From contig JNEM01015196.1 of NCBI GenBank assembly GCA_000697335.1, forward strand, positions 1 to 22,585: a stretch of DNA of 22,585 bases. The letters run 5' to 3'. Under the pieces are notes generated by a model. It saw only the letters and a program-made list of their open reading frames with translations. It searched no databases and was not told where the DNA came from. The position numbers and the translations under genes were made by a program. This stretch comes from Conidiobolus incongruus B7586. Lineage: Eukaryota; Entomophthoromycota; Entomophthoromycetes; Entomophthorales; Conidiobolaceae. How positions within the stretch are numbered: the first letter of the stretch is position 1; every line of letters begins with the position of its first letter. Shown piece by piece: positions 11,583-22,079 of the stretch.

Positions 11583-11974
11583 GTGATTTTTATATATTAA
11601 CTCACAATAGAATGATTCGAATAAAAATTTTATAATAGCTTTGTTTTTAGATATATTTTAATTGTTATTAATTTGATATTATAGGTTAGATTATATAAAC
11701 AATTTGAATATATAAAGTATGCTATAAATTAGAATATATATTAATTTTACCTTTACTTATTTTTAATCAGATTTCAACTTGTAAGTTACAATTCACTAAC
11801 ATAATTATATATAATAATTTTTTAATTGCACTATATATATTTTACATAGAATACTTAAATTGCATTTATAATATATTGAAAGAGATTGACATATTTACAA
11901 TATAATGGAAATAGATATTTATATTTAATTGATTAATATTTGTTTTTTAAACATAACCAATTCCAATCTATGAA

Positions 11975-12036
11975 GAGTATGAATTTTACTATTTTTGTTA
12001 ATAGCAAAATTCTCAAGAAAAGAGTCATTCATACTC
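11975..12036. repeat. Two-part inverted repeat upstream of PHO84-like relic
   Basis: GAGTATGAAT at 11975-11984 is matched perfectly by ATTCATACTC at 12027-12036. Inside it, 11981-11993 pairs with 12000-12012 with one mismatch. The two stems share the GAAT at 11981-11984, so they are alternatives at that point. A loop of 6 nt and a 14-nt unpaired stretch remain. It could be a regulatory fold or just the scar of a small palindromic insert. Confidence 0.7.
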
Positions 12037-12043
12037 AGAGCTC

Positions 12044-12049
12044 AACGTG
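12044..12049 (-). promoter_or_regulatory. Possible Pho4-type E-box (CACGTT on minus strand)
   Basis: AACGTG, the reverse complement of CACGTT, the weaker of the two core sites used by the phosphate-starvation regulator Pho4 in yeast. It lies about 110 bp before the ATG of a phosphate transporter relic, which is the right kind of place. Six bases are easily found by chance. Confidence 0.25.
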
Positions 12050-12157
12050 TCAGTATTAATAGTGTCAAATATACAGTCCAAATATATTATAACAGCTTAG
12101 CATCTTTGGATTATGTATAAAAGTTCATATTTTAGTAATAATTCTAAAATAATTACC

Positions 12158-13698
12158 ATGGAAACAGATCTTTTATTTGTTCAAACTTCTGATTATCATT
12201 CAAATACTCGCTATAACACTGAAACGAGTACTCTATCTCGAAGAAGAGCTCTTGATAAAATCAATAATGCTAAATTCTGTCGGCTTCATATCAAAAACTG
12301 TTTAGTTGCTGACATTGGATTTTTTTACCGATGCCTATGATATTTTCATCATTGAGTAAGCAGTTCAAATGATCTCAATTGTATACTTCAACGGTAATAT
12401 TCCTTCTAAAATAGATTTAGCATTGAAGATGGCCACTCTCACTCACACATTTTTGAGTCAGTTAGTGTTTGGCTATCTTGCTGGTCATGTTGGTCGTAAG
12501 AGAATGTAGGGAATTGAGTTAATTATCATTATATTGGGCACTTTGGGACAGTACCTTAGCTGGTTTGATATTCCTCTTCATTTGGTATTCAGCATTGTTG
12601 CTTGGAGAACTCTTATGAGCATTTGTATAGGAGGTGATTGTCCTCTATCAGCAGTGATCACTTCAGAATTCGCAAATACTAAGAATCGAGGTGCAATGAT
12701 GGCTGCTGTATTTTCAATGCAATGATATGGAAATTTGATTGCCTTATTAGCGAGTATGAGTGTTCTATCGATTTATAAGGAACAAATTATTGAAGATCCT
12801 CAAGTATTGGACCATGTATGGAGGACTGTTATTGAAGCCGGAATTATCCCAGCATGTCTGACACTTTACTCTAGACTCACTATCCCAGAAACTCCAAGAT
12901 ATATAATGGATATCGATAGTTATCTCAGCAAAACTCCCGAAGATATTGCTCAAGCACTTGATTTGCATCATGATGAAGAATTATTATGGCCTACTGCTTC
13001 CGCTCATTTTGAAGCTATTCTTAAAGCTTCAATATCGGACTTTTTCCAATATTTTTCAAATTGGGACAATATTAAAGTATTAATTGGATGCGCAGTGTCT
13101 TGATTTGCTCTTGATGTAGCTCTTTATGGAATTCATTTGAATAATCCAGTTATATTAAAAGTAATTGGATATTCCGATAACTCTACTCCTTCAAGCTCCG
13201 TTTGGTCTGCTTCAGTGTATGCAATTATTATTGCTATGCTTGGTGCTGTACCGGGATACAGGATAACAGTATTTACCATTGACACTTTGAGACACAAAAC
13301 CATTCAAATCATTGGATTTGTTCATTTAACTGTATTATTCATGATACTAGACTTTTATTTTGACCATATTTACAACTATTTCATCTATCTCTTCATCGGT
13401 ATCTACACTCTTGCTAATTTTTTCATCAATTTTGGTCCAAACATTACTACTTTTATTATTCCAGGGGAAGCGTTCCCAACTCGTTACTGCTCGACAGGTA
13501 ATGGCATATTTGCAGCATCACGTAAATTTTGAGCAATCATCACACGGTTAGCTATTTTCCAACTTTAACAAAGTGGCAACCACGATGCTTTCATTCCTAA
13601 ATTACTTAAGATATTCTCTCTATATATTAATTGGGCTACTCGTCACTTTCCTTTTCCCCGAAACCAAATGCAATTCAATGTGGATACTTAAAAATTGA
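12158..13698 (+). pseudogene. Decayed PHO84-family H+/phosphate symporter
   Basis: Relic of a 12-helix major facilitator transporter of the Pho84 type (phosphate uptake at the plasma membrane). Recognised by SRRRALDKINNAKFCRLHIK, TDAYDIFII, DLALKMATLTHTFLSQLVFG, GHVGRKRM, GGDCPLSAVITSEFA, LTIPETPRYIMD, FALDVALYGIHLNNPVI, GEAFPTRYCSTGNGI and FLFPETK, in normal order, about 510 codons (family 500-590). Five in-frame stops: 12357-12359 (TAA), 12507-12509 (TAG, family Tyr), 12723-12725 (TGA, family Gly), 13101-13103 (TGA, at the phosphate-binding Trp), 13530-13532 (TGA, family Gly); a sixth, TAA, at 13566-13568. Two frameshifts: one T too many in the run at 12320-12326, another near 13615-13630. 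The binding-site Tyr of GGDYPLS is now Cys. No intron explains these. Since most sequence is still recognisable, loss looks fairly recent. Start chosen at an ATGG context; 12113 is an alternative. Confidence 0.9.
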
Positions 13699-15305
13699 AC
13701 CAAAAAATTTATTGTTGATAAATTAAAATTAAAACAATATTAAAAGGTTTCGAAAAAATATAATAAATATAGTATGATCAATATGTATGCTAAATAGAAA
13801 TAATAATTCTATTTAGGATCAATATTATTTTTTATTATATATAATTGAGAAATATGCTAATATATCAAAAATTCTTACAATTGTTAAATTTCAAAAGTTA
13901 ATAAGTTTACAGTTTATATAGTCCAGGAAGTTTAGGTTATAGAATAGTTAATATATACCATATACTTCAAATATAGATAATTAACATTTTACTATATATA
14001 AGAGTATATTATGAAAATTTCAATTTTGACTTTAGAGTAATTTATACGTTTATTTTGGCTATGCTGAATAGATTTTTGAAACAGAATGTATATTTTCAGA
14101 TATCAAATTAATTTATAATTTCAAGAATCAATACTTCATATTGATTGAAAAAAATGTATTAAACATTTATTTTAACATTTGGTGTCAAGGTTATATTTGA
14201 TACCAACCTATTATATGAAATGAAAAATAAATTGATAAAATACTATATCTTATCATGAACTTATCAGATCAAAACAACATTAATCAACTTCATTTTGATA
14301 TACAATATTTTAGCGAATTTTTTTGAGGATATGTTTAGTTCAATTATATTCATTCAATATTTTGGACAAAATCAAAATAAAATCATTTATTTAAAATAAA
14401 TTATAACAAGTTTGGTAATATTAAGAGAGTAATACAAGTCCAATCACTTCTTTAAATATTTTTGTTAACTATACAATCCGCTAAATTCAGGATTATCATT
14501 TTCAATTTCTGTTAATGTAAACTTATTCAATATTTTTTTCCATTAAAACCATCAAATTAAATTTTATAAAATTGAACATTTTTGTATTTGAAATTCAGAG
14601 CCATTGATTAATATCAGAAATTATTTATAACTCAGTTGTGTAAATTTAAGATATTTTGAATCCTATATGTTAAATATTATATATAATCAATTTCTTAAAA
14701 GAACTCACCTATTAAAAATGTTTATTAAATATACAGTAATTTCGTTATCTCACACCCTAGTTCGCTAATAAATTCAATGCTACAAACTAATATAATTGGA
14801 GCTATATCTCTCATTATAAAGTTTTCAAAAAGAAACTCATTAATCCTACGATCAGTATAGCATATATTATAGAACATTTACCAATCTCTATTATTACTAT
14901 TGTTGAATCATTATATTAAATTAGGTAATAAAATTTGATTGAAATCTATATATTAGTTTGAAAAGTAAAAAAATAGAAAATTTTTTAATTCCTGATTTTT
15001 CAAATATATAGTTAGTTATAAAAAATAAACTATATATATTATATAAGAGAGTTAATACTTTCAAACTATAAATTTATATTCATTTATAATATTTTTTCAC
15101 TATAAATTTAAGATAGAATTTAATTATATCTAAATAAGATAATAATTATCAGTTATATTTTATTTTAACATTATTAAAACTTAATCATAAACCATTCAAA
15201 ATCATTTAAAATTTATAAACAACTTATGTAAATAGTCTTTTATTTTAATATTACCATTTATTACTAGATTTATCATATGAAAACAAGAAGGAATTTTATT
15301 TGAAA
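13699..15305. other. AT-rich spacer, no gene seen
   Basis: 1.6 kb with frequent stops in all frames and no coding-like composition. No tRNA-like boxes. I found no similarity by eye to the transposon arms that begin at about 15.31 kb. Confidence 0.55.
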
Positions 15306-15309
15306 TAAA

Positions 15310-16440
15310 TATTAGTGCAGAAATTAAATAATGGCACAATTTTAAAATTAAAATTAAACAAATAAAATAATAAATAATATATAAAAATTAATGAATAATA
15401 TAAAATTAATAGCCTCTTTTATTATTAATAACTCTTTTCTATACTTTTGGTAAGCTTCTAATACTTAAAAAATAGTTCTTTTTATTAAAGACTGAAATTT
15501 GATATTTCACAAACCAATTTAATTTGTTTGCAGGAATTTTTTTTCCTGTAAGCTGTTTTTTTAATTATCTAAAACAATTATAATTATATAGGTTATAATC
15601 AGGTGAATATATTGGATGTGGTAACTCCCTCTAATTTTTTTATATAAAAAATCTTTTATAGCTTTAACTTTATGTATTTTGCAATTATCATGCAAAATAA
15701 TAGGTATCTTTAATTTATATTAAGAACACCATTTAGAAATTGTTTTATTTAAAAAAATAATATATAACTTATTATTAATTGATTTTCCTTGAGGTATTAA
15801 ATAAAAAAACTATATATCATTATAATCTATTATAATAATTAACATTTGCTTATATTTAAAGTATTTATTCATTAGAATTTGTGGAGGGGATTAATTTAAC
15901 TTAACCCAACATTTTGTTTTATTTTTAAGTAAAGGATTATATAAAGGAATCTAAGATTTATTAATTGTAAGTATTCACTATAAAAACCTTTGTTTTTAGT
16001 TATACTTTAATAAGTTTAGTTTAGCTATAGCTACTCTAGTTTTCTTTTAGGCTTTTGTTAAATTATAAGATATCTATTTTATATTTTTATTAATTAATCT
16101 AAGTTTAAACTTAAGTAAATATAACATGCTTGTATAATTAACATTAAATTGCTTTGATAGTTCTTTAACAGAAATAAAAAGGTATTTCTTAAAATATTTT
16201 TTTACTCTATTAGTAAGTGAAAGAGTAATAGTAGAAATTAATCTTTTAGATTTTAGTAAATTTTAAATAATATCCTTTCTAGCTTTAAAATTATAAATCC
16301 AATAGTATATAGTAATTATAGATAAAGCACCATTTTTATAAGCTGTTTGCAAGTTTTAGATGATTTTAAAGGGTTTATGATTAAGTTTTAAAGATATAAA
16401 AATAAAAGCCTTTTGATAATTATAATTTAGTTTAAGTATG
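15310..16440 (-). mobile_element. Tc1/mariner-type transposase relic, copy A (left arm)
   Basis: Broken DNA transposon read on the minus strand. Near 16380-16080 lies an N-terminal helix-turn-helix part: TIYYWIYNFKARKDII, then VKELSKQFNVN. Toward lower positions come WVKLN (near 15900), IPQGKSINNKLYIIFLNKTI, then IILHDNCKIHKVKAIKDFLY near 15700-15645, which is the second catalytic Asp region (family: QDNAPCH). A Tc1-type SPDYNL block (family SPDLNPIEN) follows near 15600 after a frame change, and the C-terminal LKKQL, LNWFVK and KRVINNKRGY at 15580-15400. Several in-frame TAA/TAG codons stand where Gln would fit, and there are frame changes. The third catalytic acid position is not clearly kept. 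No precise ends with TA target duplication could be fixed. It is not functional. Confidence 0.75.
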
Positions 16441-16514
16441 ATTAAATTTAAATGGAAATTTTAAAATCAAAATATTTTAATAAAAAAAAATAATAAAAAT
16501 TGAATATATATATA

Positions 16515-17800
16515 TATAGTTTGAAAATATTTATTTTCCTATATATTATATATATATATAATCTTTCAAAATATATAATATATTTAAAAGATCAGAAATT
16601 AAAAAAAATTATTTTTATTATTATTTTTATATTAATTAATAAAATAAAAAGTCTTATTGATTTTTTTATATTAATTAAAAAATATAAATAATTAATATTA
16701 ATATATAAAAGTATTTTATTTAAATTAAAGATTAATTTTAGACTAATTGATAAAAATATAAAACATATACCTTATAAGTTATTAAAAGCTTAGAAAAAAC
16801 TAAAATAACTATAATTAATTCAAAATTATCAAAATATACTTAAAAACAAAGGTATTTATATTAAATATATATATATCTAATAAATCTTAAATTCCTTTGT
16901 ATTTTTATTAAAAAATAAAATAAAATATTAAATTAGGTTAAATTAATCTTTTTAAAAGTTCTAATAAATATTATTTTGAATAATTATAATATTATATAGT
17001 TTTGTTATTTAGTTTTTTAAAATAAAATAATTAATAATAGTTATTTATTATTTATAATATTTATAAAATATATAACAAAAATTAAAATAATAAATATTAA
17101 TTATATAAGAAAATCAGAAAAAAAATATCATATTTAATATATTTATTAGATTATAACTTATATTATTAAAAGACCAGCTCTTAAAATTCTTATATATATT
17201 TTTATATAATTAATTTATAGTTTTAAAACTGAATTTATTATATAAATAGTTTTATATTATCTATTAAACTAGGTTTTTTTTAATTTTTATTATTTTTTAT
17301 TATTTTTTTATTATTTATAAGATTAAGATTATATTCTGTCAGTATTATATTATATTGGCACTACCTAATATAAATCCTAATATATCAGTATTGACTCATT
17401 TGTTTACAAAGCTTAATTAAACTTTGTTTATATTTACATTATCTTGCCACGTTGTCAGTACCACATTAAAGGCCACCCTACTTTTATATTAAGTCTTCCT
17501 TTATATTATATTGGTTTTATTACCATTATACTTATATATATATTATTAGTTTAGGTAATTAAAAAATATGCTTATAAAAAAATTTTTCAAACTAATTAAA
17601 TTGGTTTGTGATATATTAAACATTAATCTTTGATAAAAAATTAAGTTTTGAATATTAAAAGCTTGCCAAAAATATGGTAAAGTTAATAATAATAATAAAA
17701 TTATTAATTTTATATTTTTTATTAGTTTTTATCAATCATATATTAATAATATTTTTTAATTTTAATTTTAAAATTTTATTATTTAATTTCTCTACAAATT
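16515..17800 (+). mobile_element. Tc1/mariner-type transposase relic, copy B (right arm)
   Basis: Inverted, more decayed match of copy A. Aligned anchors: 16838-16852 with 15987-16001 (15 nt, one mismatch), 16879-16901 with 15940-15962, 17125-17167 with the SPDYNL block of copy A, and 17550-17791 with 15319-15590, where both keep LNWFV and a shared run of 20+ nt around CAAACCAATTTAATT. Copy B points right, so the two copies lie head to head with the join at about 16.43-16.52 kb. Stops are more frequent than in A, and many differences are C in A against T in B. Copy B is interrupted at 17168/17545 by an insert described separately. Confidence 0.7.
17169..17540. mobile_element. Small unknown insertion within copy B, 8-bp flanking repeat
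   Basis: About 372 bp in copy B with no counterpart in copy A. It is flanked by TATTATTA at 17161-17168 and 17541-17548, exactly where the arm alignment breaks and resumes; an 8-bp target duplication would suit a hAT-type miniature element, but the repeat is AT-only and weak. Inside is a less AT-rich block (17338-17500) with a diverged direct repeat (17338-17366 and 17454-17482, both starting GTCAGTA and containing GGC.C) and a near-palindrome around 17408-17427. No coding frame and no clear terminal inverted repeats. Confidence 0.45.
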
Positions 17801-17809
17801 ATATATTTT

Positions 17810-18830
17810 GAAGCAAGAATCATTTTTATATTGATTTCTTAATCCTTAATTTTTGAAATTTTCAGTGTAGTTAGTTTAAATTAAACGTTGATATTGGTAT
17901 TTTGTTTTTCATTATGATGTAAATATTTTGTTTAGTTATTGATTGAATTTTTGCAAGTTGGAATTCCTTTAACATCAATAATTATCCAAGGTTAATAAAA
18001 TTATTAAAGGATTATAATGGGGTAACTCAAAGGAGTCATATATCATTTAATATCAAAAATATCAGTGTTGAAATATTATATAATTATATTTCAAAATAAC
18101 TAATACATAAATATGAATAAAACTAACAAAATTTATCTAAATATTCATAAACATAATTTAGAAATTTCTAATTTACGGACTTAAAAAATTTTCAATTTAG
18201 TTTAATTAATTTCAGCTAAACCAATTTAAATAGTAGAAACTATGAGAGTGATTTCATTCTGATATTAACCAAATTGTATCAAATATAAAATTGATGAAAT
18301 TTTATATAGTAAAATGGTGACTTATAACTAAAAGTAGATAGTGTATTACAATCGTAAGTTTTATTATAGAAACGTTGTGAATACTTTATTTTGATATATG
18401 AGTAATAATTAATTAATATCTATATAAAATTTATTAAAAAAAATTCAGTTATATTTTTAGATATATTCACTGCGAATTTTAATATCGTAATTTAACATTA
18501 TGAAAAACAAGATCTGAGGCTGAATCAATCAATTTGACAATTCTGTGAAATTTAATCTAAACATTTTACATGATAAAAGCTGAATATTGCGATTGTTAAT
18601 AGCATATTGTATATCATAAACCATATTTGCTTGAATAAGATCAATTATCTTATAATATTCGGTTACTTGAAAACATTCCTCAAACGCTAGTTTTTTGTAA
18701 AAGGATTGAAGTTATACTAAAGTAATGCATTGTATTATGATTATGGTCTATTATTATTTTTAACGACACTTTACCTGATTTAGTTTAGTGAGTTTTGATT
18801 TGATAAAATTGTTCTTTCTGTAATACAAGA
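17810..18830. other. AT-rich spacer between transposon relics and bestrophin-like gene
   Basis: About 1 kb with no coding-like frame and no RNA gene recognisable. Proximal promoter sequence of the next gene is listed separately from 18843 on. Confidence 0.5.
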
Positions 18831-18842
18831 ATTAGGCGCTCT

Positions 18843-18847
18843 GATTG
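18843..18847 (-). promoter_or_regulatory. Possible CCAAT box (inverted) before bestrophin-like gene
   Basis: ATTGG, i.e. CCAAT on the minus strand, in a less AT-rich patch about 200 bp upstream of the ATG. Position and orientation are usual for fungal CCAAT boxes, but the motif is short. Confidence 0.3.
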
Positions 18848-18999
18848 GTCCAACAGTTTCAATGAATCAATCAAATGCTCCGAATAGTCGTTTTCATTAT
18901 TTTGATTGATACAAGAGTATTCAGGAGTGAGTATGAGGTTCAATATTTTCCATGAAAGTGGATGCCTTTAGATTTAATATATGAATAAATTTGGGGTTA

Positions 19000-19010
19000 T
19001 ATATAAATAG
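19000..19010 (+). promoter_or_regulatory. TATA box of the bestrophin-like gene
   Basis: TATATAAATAG, followed by G+C-richer GAGGCG, 37 bp before the ATG at 19047. This is a near-ideal TATA element. Initiation about 30 bp downstream would leave a very short leader. An ATG at 19021 opens only MEIIC then stop, and would matter only if transcription starts before it. Confidence 0.6.
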
Positions 19011-19046
19011 AGGCGATTAAATGGAAATTATCTGTTAATAGTCAAA

Positions 19047-20129
19047 ATGACTGAAAAAAACATCAATCTAAAATATACTTCAAAGGAGTTTACTGCCCTT
19101 ACTTTCAAAGGAACTGTGTTAAAACACGCGTTACCTAAAGCTATATTCTTTACTCTCTGGGCCACTATTATTGTATGTATTAGCAAACTAGTTCATAATG
19201 CTAATTTAGGTGTTAGCAATTCTTTAATTGCAGTACTTGGTGGATTTATTTCTCTGCTATTAGTATTCAGAACAAATACTGCTTATGATAGATATTGGGA
19301 AGGTAGAAGACTTTGGTCAACGATGACTACCGCTATCAGAACTATGGCTCGCTGTATTTGGGTTAATACTTCGGAAAAAGATCAAAACGATCTAATGATG
19401 AAGAGGGTAATTATTGATTTATTAGGTGGTTATGCTTTTGCCGTCAAACATTATTTAAGAGAGGAGTATGGTCTTGATTATGATGATATGAAATGTATTA
19501 AGCGTCATATTCCCAATATTCACGCTCCCAGTTCGATTACACCCAATGTTGTGGATTTACCCTACGCTCGCCCTAGTTTAGATTTGAAAGCGGTAGCGAT
19601 TGATCACGATCCCAACAACACTCCCAATAATATTCCTATTGCACTTACTTATAATATCTCTGCATATATTGCCCACCAAGCCGCCCATAGTACAATCACA
19701 CCTCCAACTCAAACTCTCTTATTAAATTCTCTTAATACTTTAACGGATTGTCTCACAGGCTTTGAGAGAATTTTGCGCACACCTATTCCTATCGCTTATT
19801 CTGTCCACTTAAGTCAAAGTTTGTGGATCTTTTCTCTAGCGATACCCTTCCAACTTATATCAATCCTTGGCCCTGCCACCAATGCCGCATGGGCTGCTAT
19901 TCCATTTACTACCATCTGTACTTTTATCTTGTTTGGTATTTTGAATATTGGTGAAGAGATTGAAAATCCTTTTGGCTATGATGAGAATGATTTACCTCTT
20001 GATGACTATTGTTATACTCTTCGTCAAGAATTAATTGCCAGTACTTATTTACCTGTCAAATACGAAGATTGTTTTGCCCAAATTCAATTATCACCTCATC
20101 CTCCTCATGCTCCTGGTACTGTTTATTAA
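19047..20129 (+). CDS. Bestrophin-like (UPF0187/YneE-type) anion channel, intronless
   Basis: Membrane protein of the bestrophin superfamily (Pfam Bestrophin, PF01062), pentameric chloride-permeable channels; fungal and bacterial members are poorly characterised. 360 residues in one exon. Seen: cytosolic N-terminus, membrane helices at about 31-48 and 55-73, then the hallmark FRTNTAYDRYWEGRRLW (74-90) and RTMARCIW (98-105), a soluble middle containing a Pro/Asn-rich insert (about 155-200), RTPIPIAYSVHLSQSLW (244-260), helices at about 256-272 and 281-300, and the acidic GEEIENPFGYDENDLPLDD (302-320), which in the family forms the conserved loop after the last helix. The start is supported by the TATA box and by the absence of another in-frame ATG upstream near it. 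Channel activity and location (plasma membrane or an organelle) are inferred from the family only. Confidence 0.9.
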   Translation: MTEKNINLKYTSKEFTALTFKGTVLKHALPKAIFFTLWATIIVCISKLVHNANLGVSNSLIAVLGGFISLLLVFRTNTAYDRYWEGRRLWSTMTTAIRTMARCIWVNTSEKDQNDLMMKRVIIDLLGGYAFAVKHYLREEYGLDYDDMKCIKRHIPNIHAPSSITPNVVDLPYARPSLDLKAVAIDHDPNNTPNNIPIALTYNISAYIAHQAAHSTITPPTQTLLLNSLNTLTDCLTGFERILRTPIPIAYSVHLSQSLWIFSLAIPFQLISILGPATNAAWAAIPFTTICTFILFGILNIGEEIENPFGYDENDLPLDDYCYTLRQELIASTYLPVKYEDCFAQIQLSPHPPHAPGTVY

Positions 20130-22079
20130 TTTATTACCTATAATTTACATTATAAAATTTAATATACAATGAGATATTTGTTGCTAGCAGCAAAAGGATC
20201 TATAAATGTTTTTGTTATTATATCATAATTTTTATATTATTTTATATTTATTTAGTATTGTTCATTTTTTAAAGATTTTTACTTGTATATTATTGGTAAA
20301 CTTAATTATCTTTTAATCCCATTTTAATTCTAACTTTTGTTATTATATTAATATTCACAATATACGATATAATATTCAAGATTAAAAATATTTTAATACA
20401 TCGTTTTGCATTTTTATTTTATATACAATACAATTTAAATTTCATACATTTCATTTATTTAGTATTCAAATACATCATTTTTCAAATTTTTTATAATTTT
20501 GTTATTTATTATTATCAAATAAATATATTTATTATTGTTTTTTAATAATTGAAATCTCTGAATAACTGAAAATATACACTTTGAAACTTTATTGTTGGTT
20601 TAATAATGGGGTTTTAATTTTGAATGGCAATGATGAAAAGTTAAATAATGCATATTTTGAGTATTTTTATTACATATTAAACTGGATTAACGTGTATATA
20701 TGCAACCAATAAAATAATTGAATAATAATATTAAAAAAATACACTATTATAAATTTTCCAAATTTGTTCAAAATTTAGAATTAAGCCCCAGATCCCTATT
20801 ATTAAATATCTACTTTATATTATTATAATTATTTATTATATAAAATAATCAATAGAATTTAGTCATAATGATTATAATATCCCATATTTATCATTAAACG
20901 AGGCATTCAAAATAAAACTAATATTAATTGAAAGAGGTGAAATATAAATAATAAATCTAAAAATCATTTGGAGAATTAGAAATGAATGAATTCAATATAA
21001 TTCCTAATTGAAAAATATTAAATCTTTGCCAATTAATATTATTATTGCAAAATCGATTGGCTATGGTAACGCATTTAAATTTGAATCTTATACTTTGAAA
21101 ATAAGGCTTATATTATTTGATAAGATTTTATTAATTCTTTGTTAACTCTTATTTTATAATATAAAATCCGATTATTTTATATTTATTTATTAATATCTTT
21201 TAAAACTGGTTTTAACATAATTGGGATTAAATTATAATAATGATGTCATTTTACAAAATATATAACCATGAATAATATTTTTGAAATATCATGATTGATG
21301 TTACATTGATCATTCTGATCATATAGTTTTTAACAATGTCATTATTTAATTTAATTATCATTTTTTTCAATTTATAAAATAATGATATATAATATTTAGT
21401 TATTACTTCTTTTCAATATTTAAATAAAAGCAAAATAATAAATTCTTCGATTTATATAAATCTAAAGTTATTAAAATAAGTTAAAACGTTTATCAAATTC
21501 AACTAACCATTGAAGTGATATTTTTAATGAAGCATTTGAAAATAAGATTAAGGTTACCTTGTAAAATTTTATTAAATATATATATATAATCTTTTGTCGT
21601 GAATTTTGTGTTTAAAATCACTTTTAAAAACTTGAATTTTTATATTGCTTTGTCTAAATAATATAAATAATATAATTTATTTATAATATTAATTTATTTA
21701 TTTTTACTATATAGTCTTAATAACTTTATTATATTCATTTAATTAATAATAAAATAGTTAAATTTAAAGTTTACAACTTTAAAATTTATGATTAATTAAA
21801 TATATATTCTTAATTATCTTGTAATTTTTTTTAAATTTTAACAGTTTTAATAATTATAGAATTAAATCCTTAAAATTATTAAAATTTTATTAAATGATTT
21901 AATTTTAATTTATAATGATGAAATATTATTAAAATTATTATAATATTAATTATTATATAACATATAATAACTTTATTTCAATTATAGAAAATTGATGATA
22001 TATATATTAAAATTATTAACTTTTTTTATAAAAATATAGTTATTAAGAATAGATATAAAAATTATAGATATTCTTATTA
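20130..22079. other. AT-rich spacer, no gene seen
   Basis: About 1.95 kb after the bestrophin-like gene. No coding-like frame, RNA gene or long repeat recognised. From about 21.64 kb on the sequence becomes even poorer in G+C, resembling the decayed transposon zone at 16.5-17.3 kb. Confidence 0.5.

Larger units (their letters stand above)
11583..12157. other. Spacer between UTP21 and the PHO84-like relic
   Basis: 575 bp. The first 390 bp are plain AT-rich sequence. The last part holds an inverted repeat (11975-12036) and a Pho4-type site (12044-12049), given separately. Confidence 0.5.
15310..17800. repeat. Large imperfect inverted repeat, arms of about 1.1 kb
   Basis: The two transposase relics form one inverted repeat: matching pairs at 15987/16852, 15940/16901 and 16298/16563 all share a midpoint of about 16420-16430. 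The outermost clear pair, 15319-15332 with 17778-17791, is offset because of the extra 370 bp in the right arm. Similarity continues right through the coding ends of the transposase, so this is more than ordinary terminal repeats of one element. Confidence 0.7.

Noticed and set aside
12723-13532. TGA read as a sense codon (genetic code change)
   Set aside because: TGA at 13101-13103 falls on a conserved Trp, which hints at TGA=Trp, but the TGAs at 12723 and 13530 fall where the family has Gly. TAA and TAG also occur in frame, along with two frameshifts. Intact genes here use TGG for Trp and have no internal TGA.
12113-13551. Several short separate membrane proteins
   Set aside because: The pieces align in order to one Pho84-type transporter and are fragments of a single broken gene.
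16500-16691. 63-residue Ile/Lys/Tyr-rich plus-strand frame
   Set aside because: It lies in the decayed start of transposase copy B and begins at a non-ATG codon; it is not a gene.
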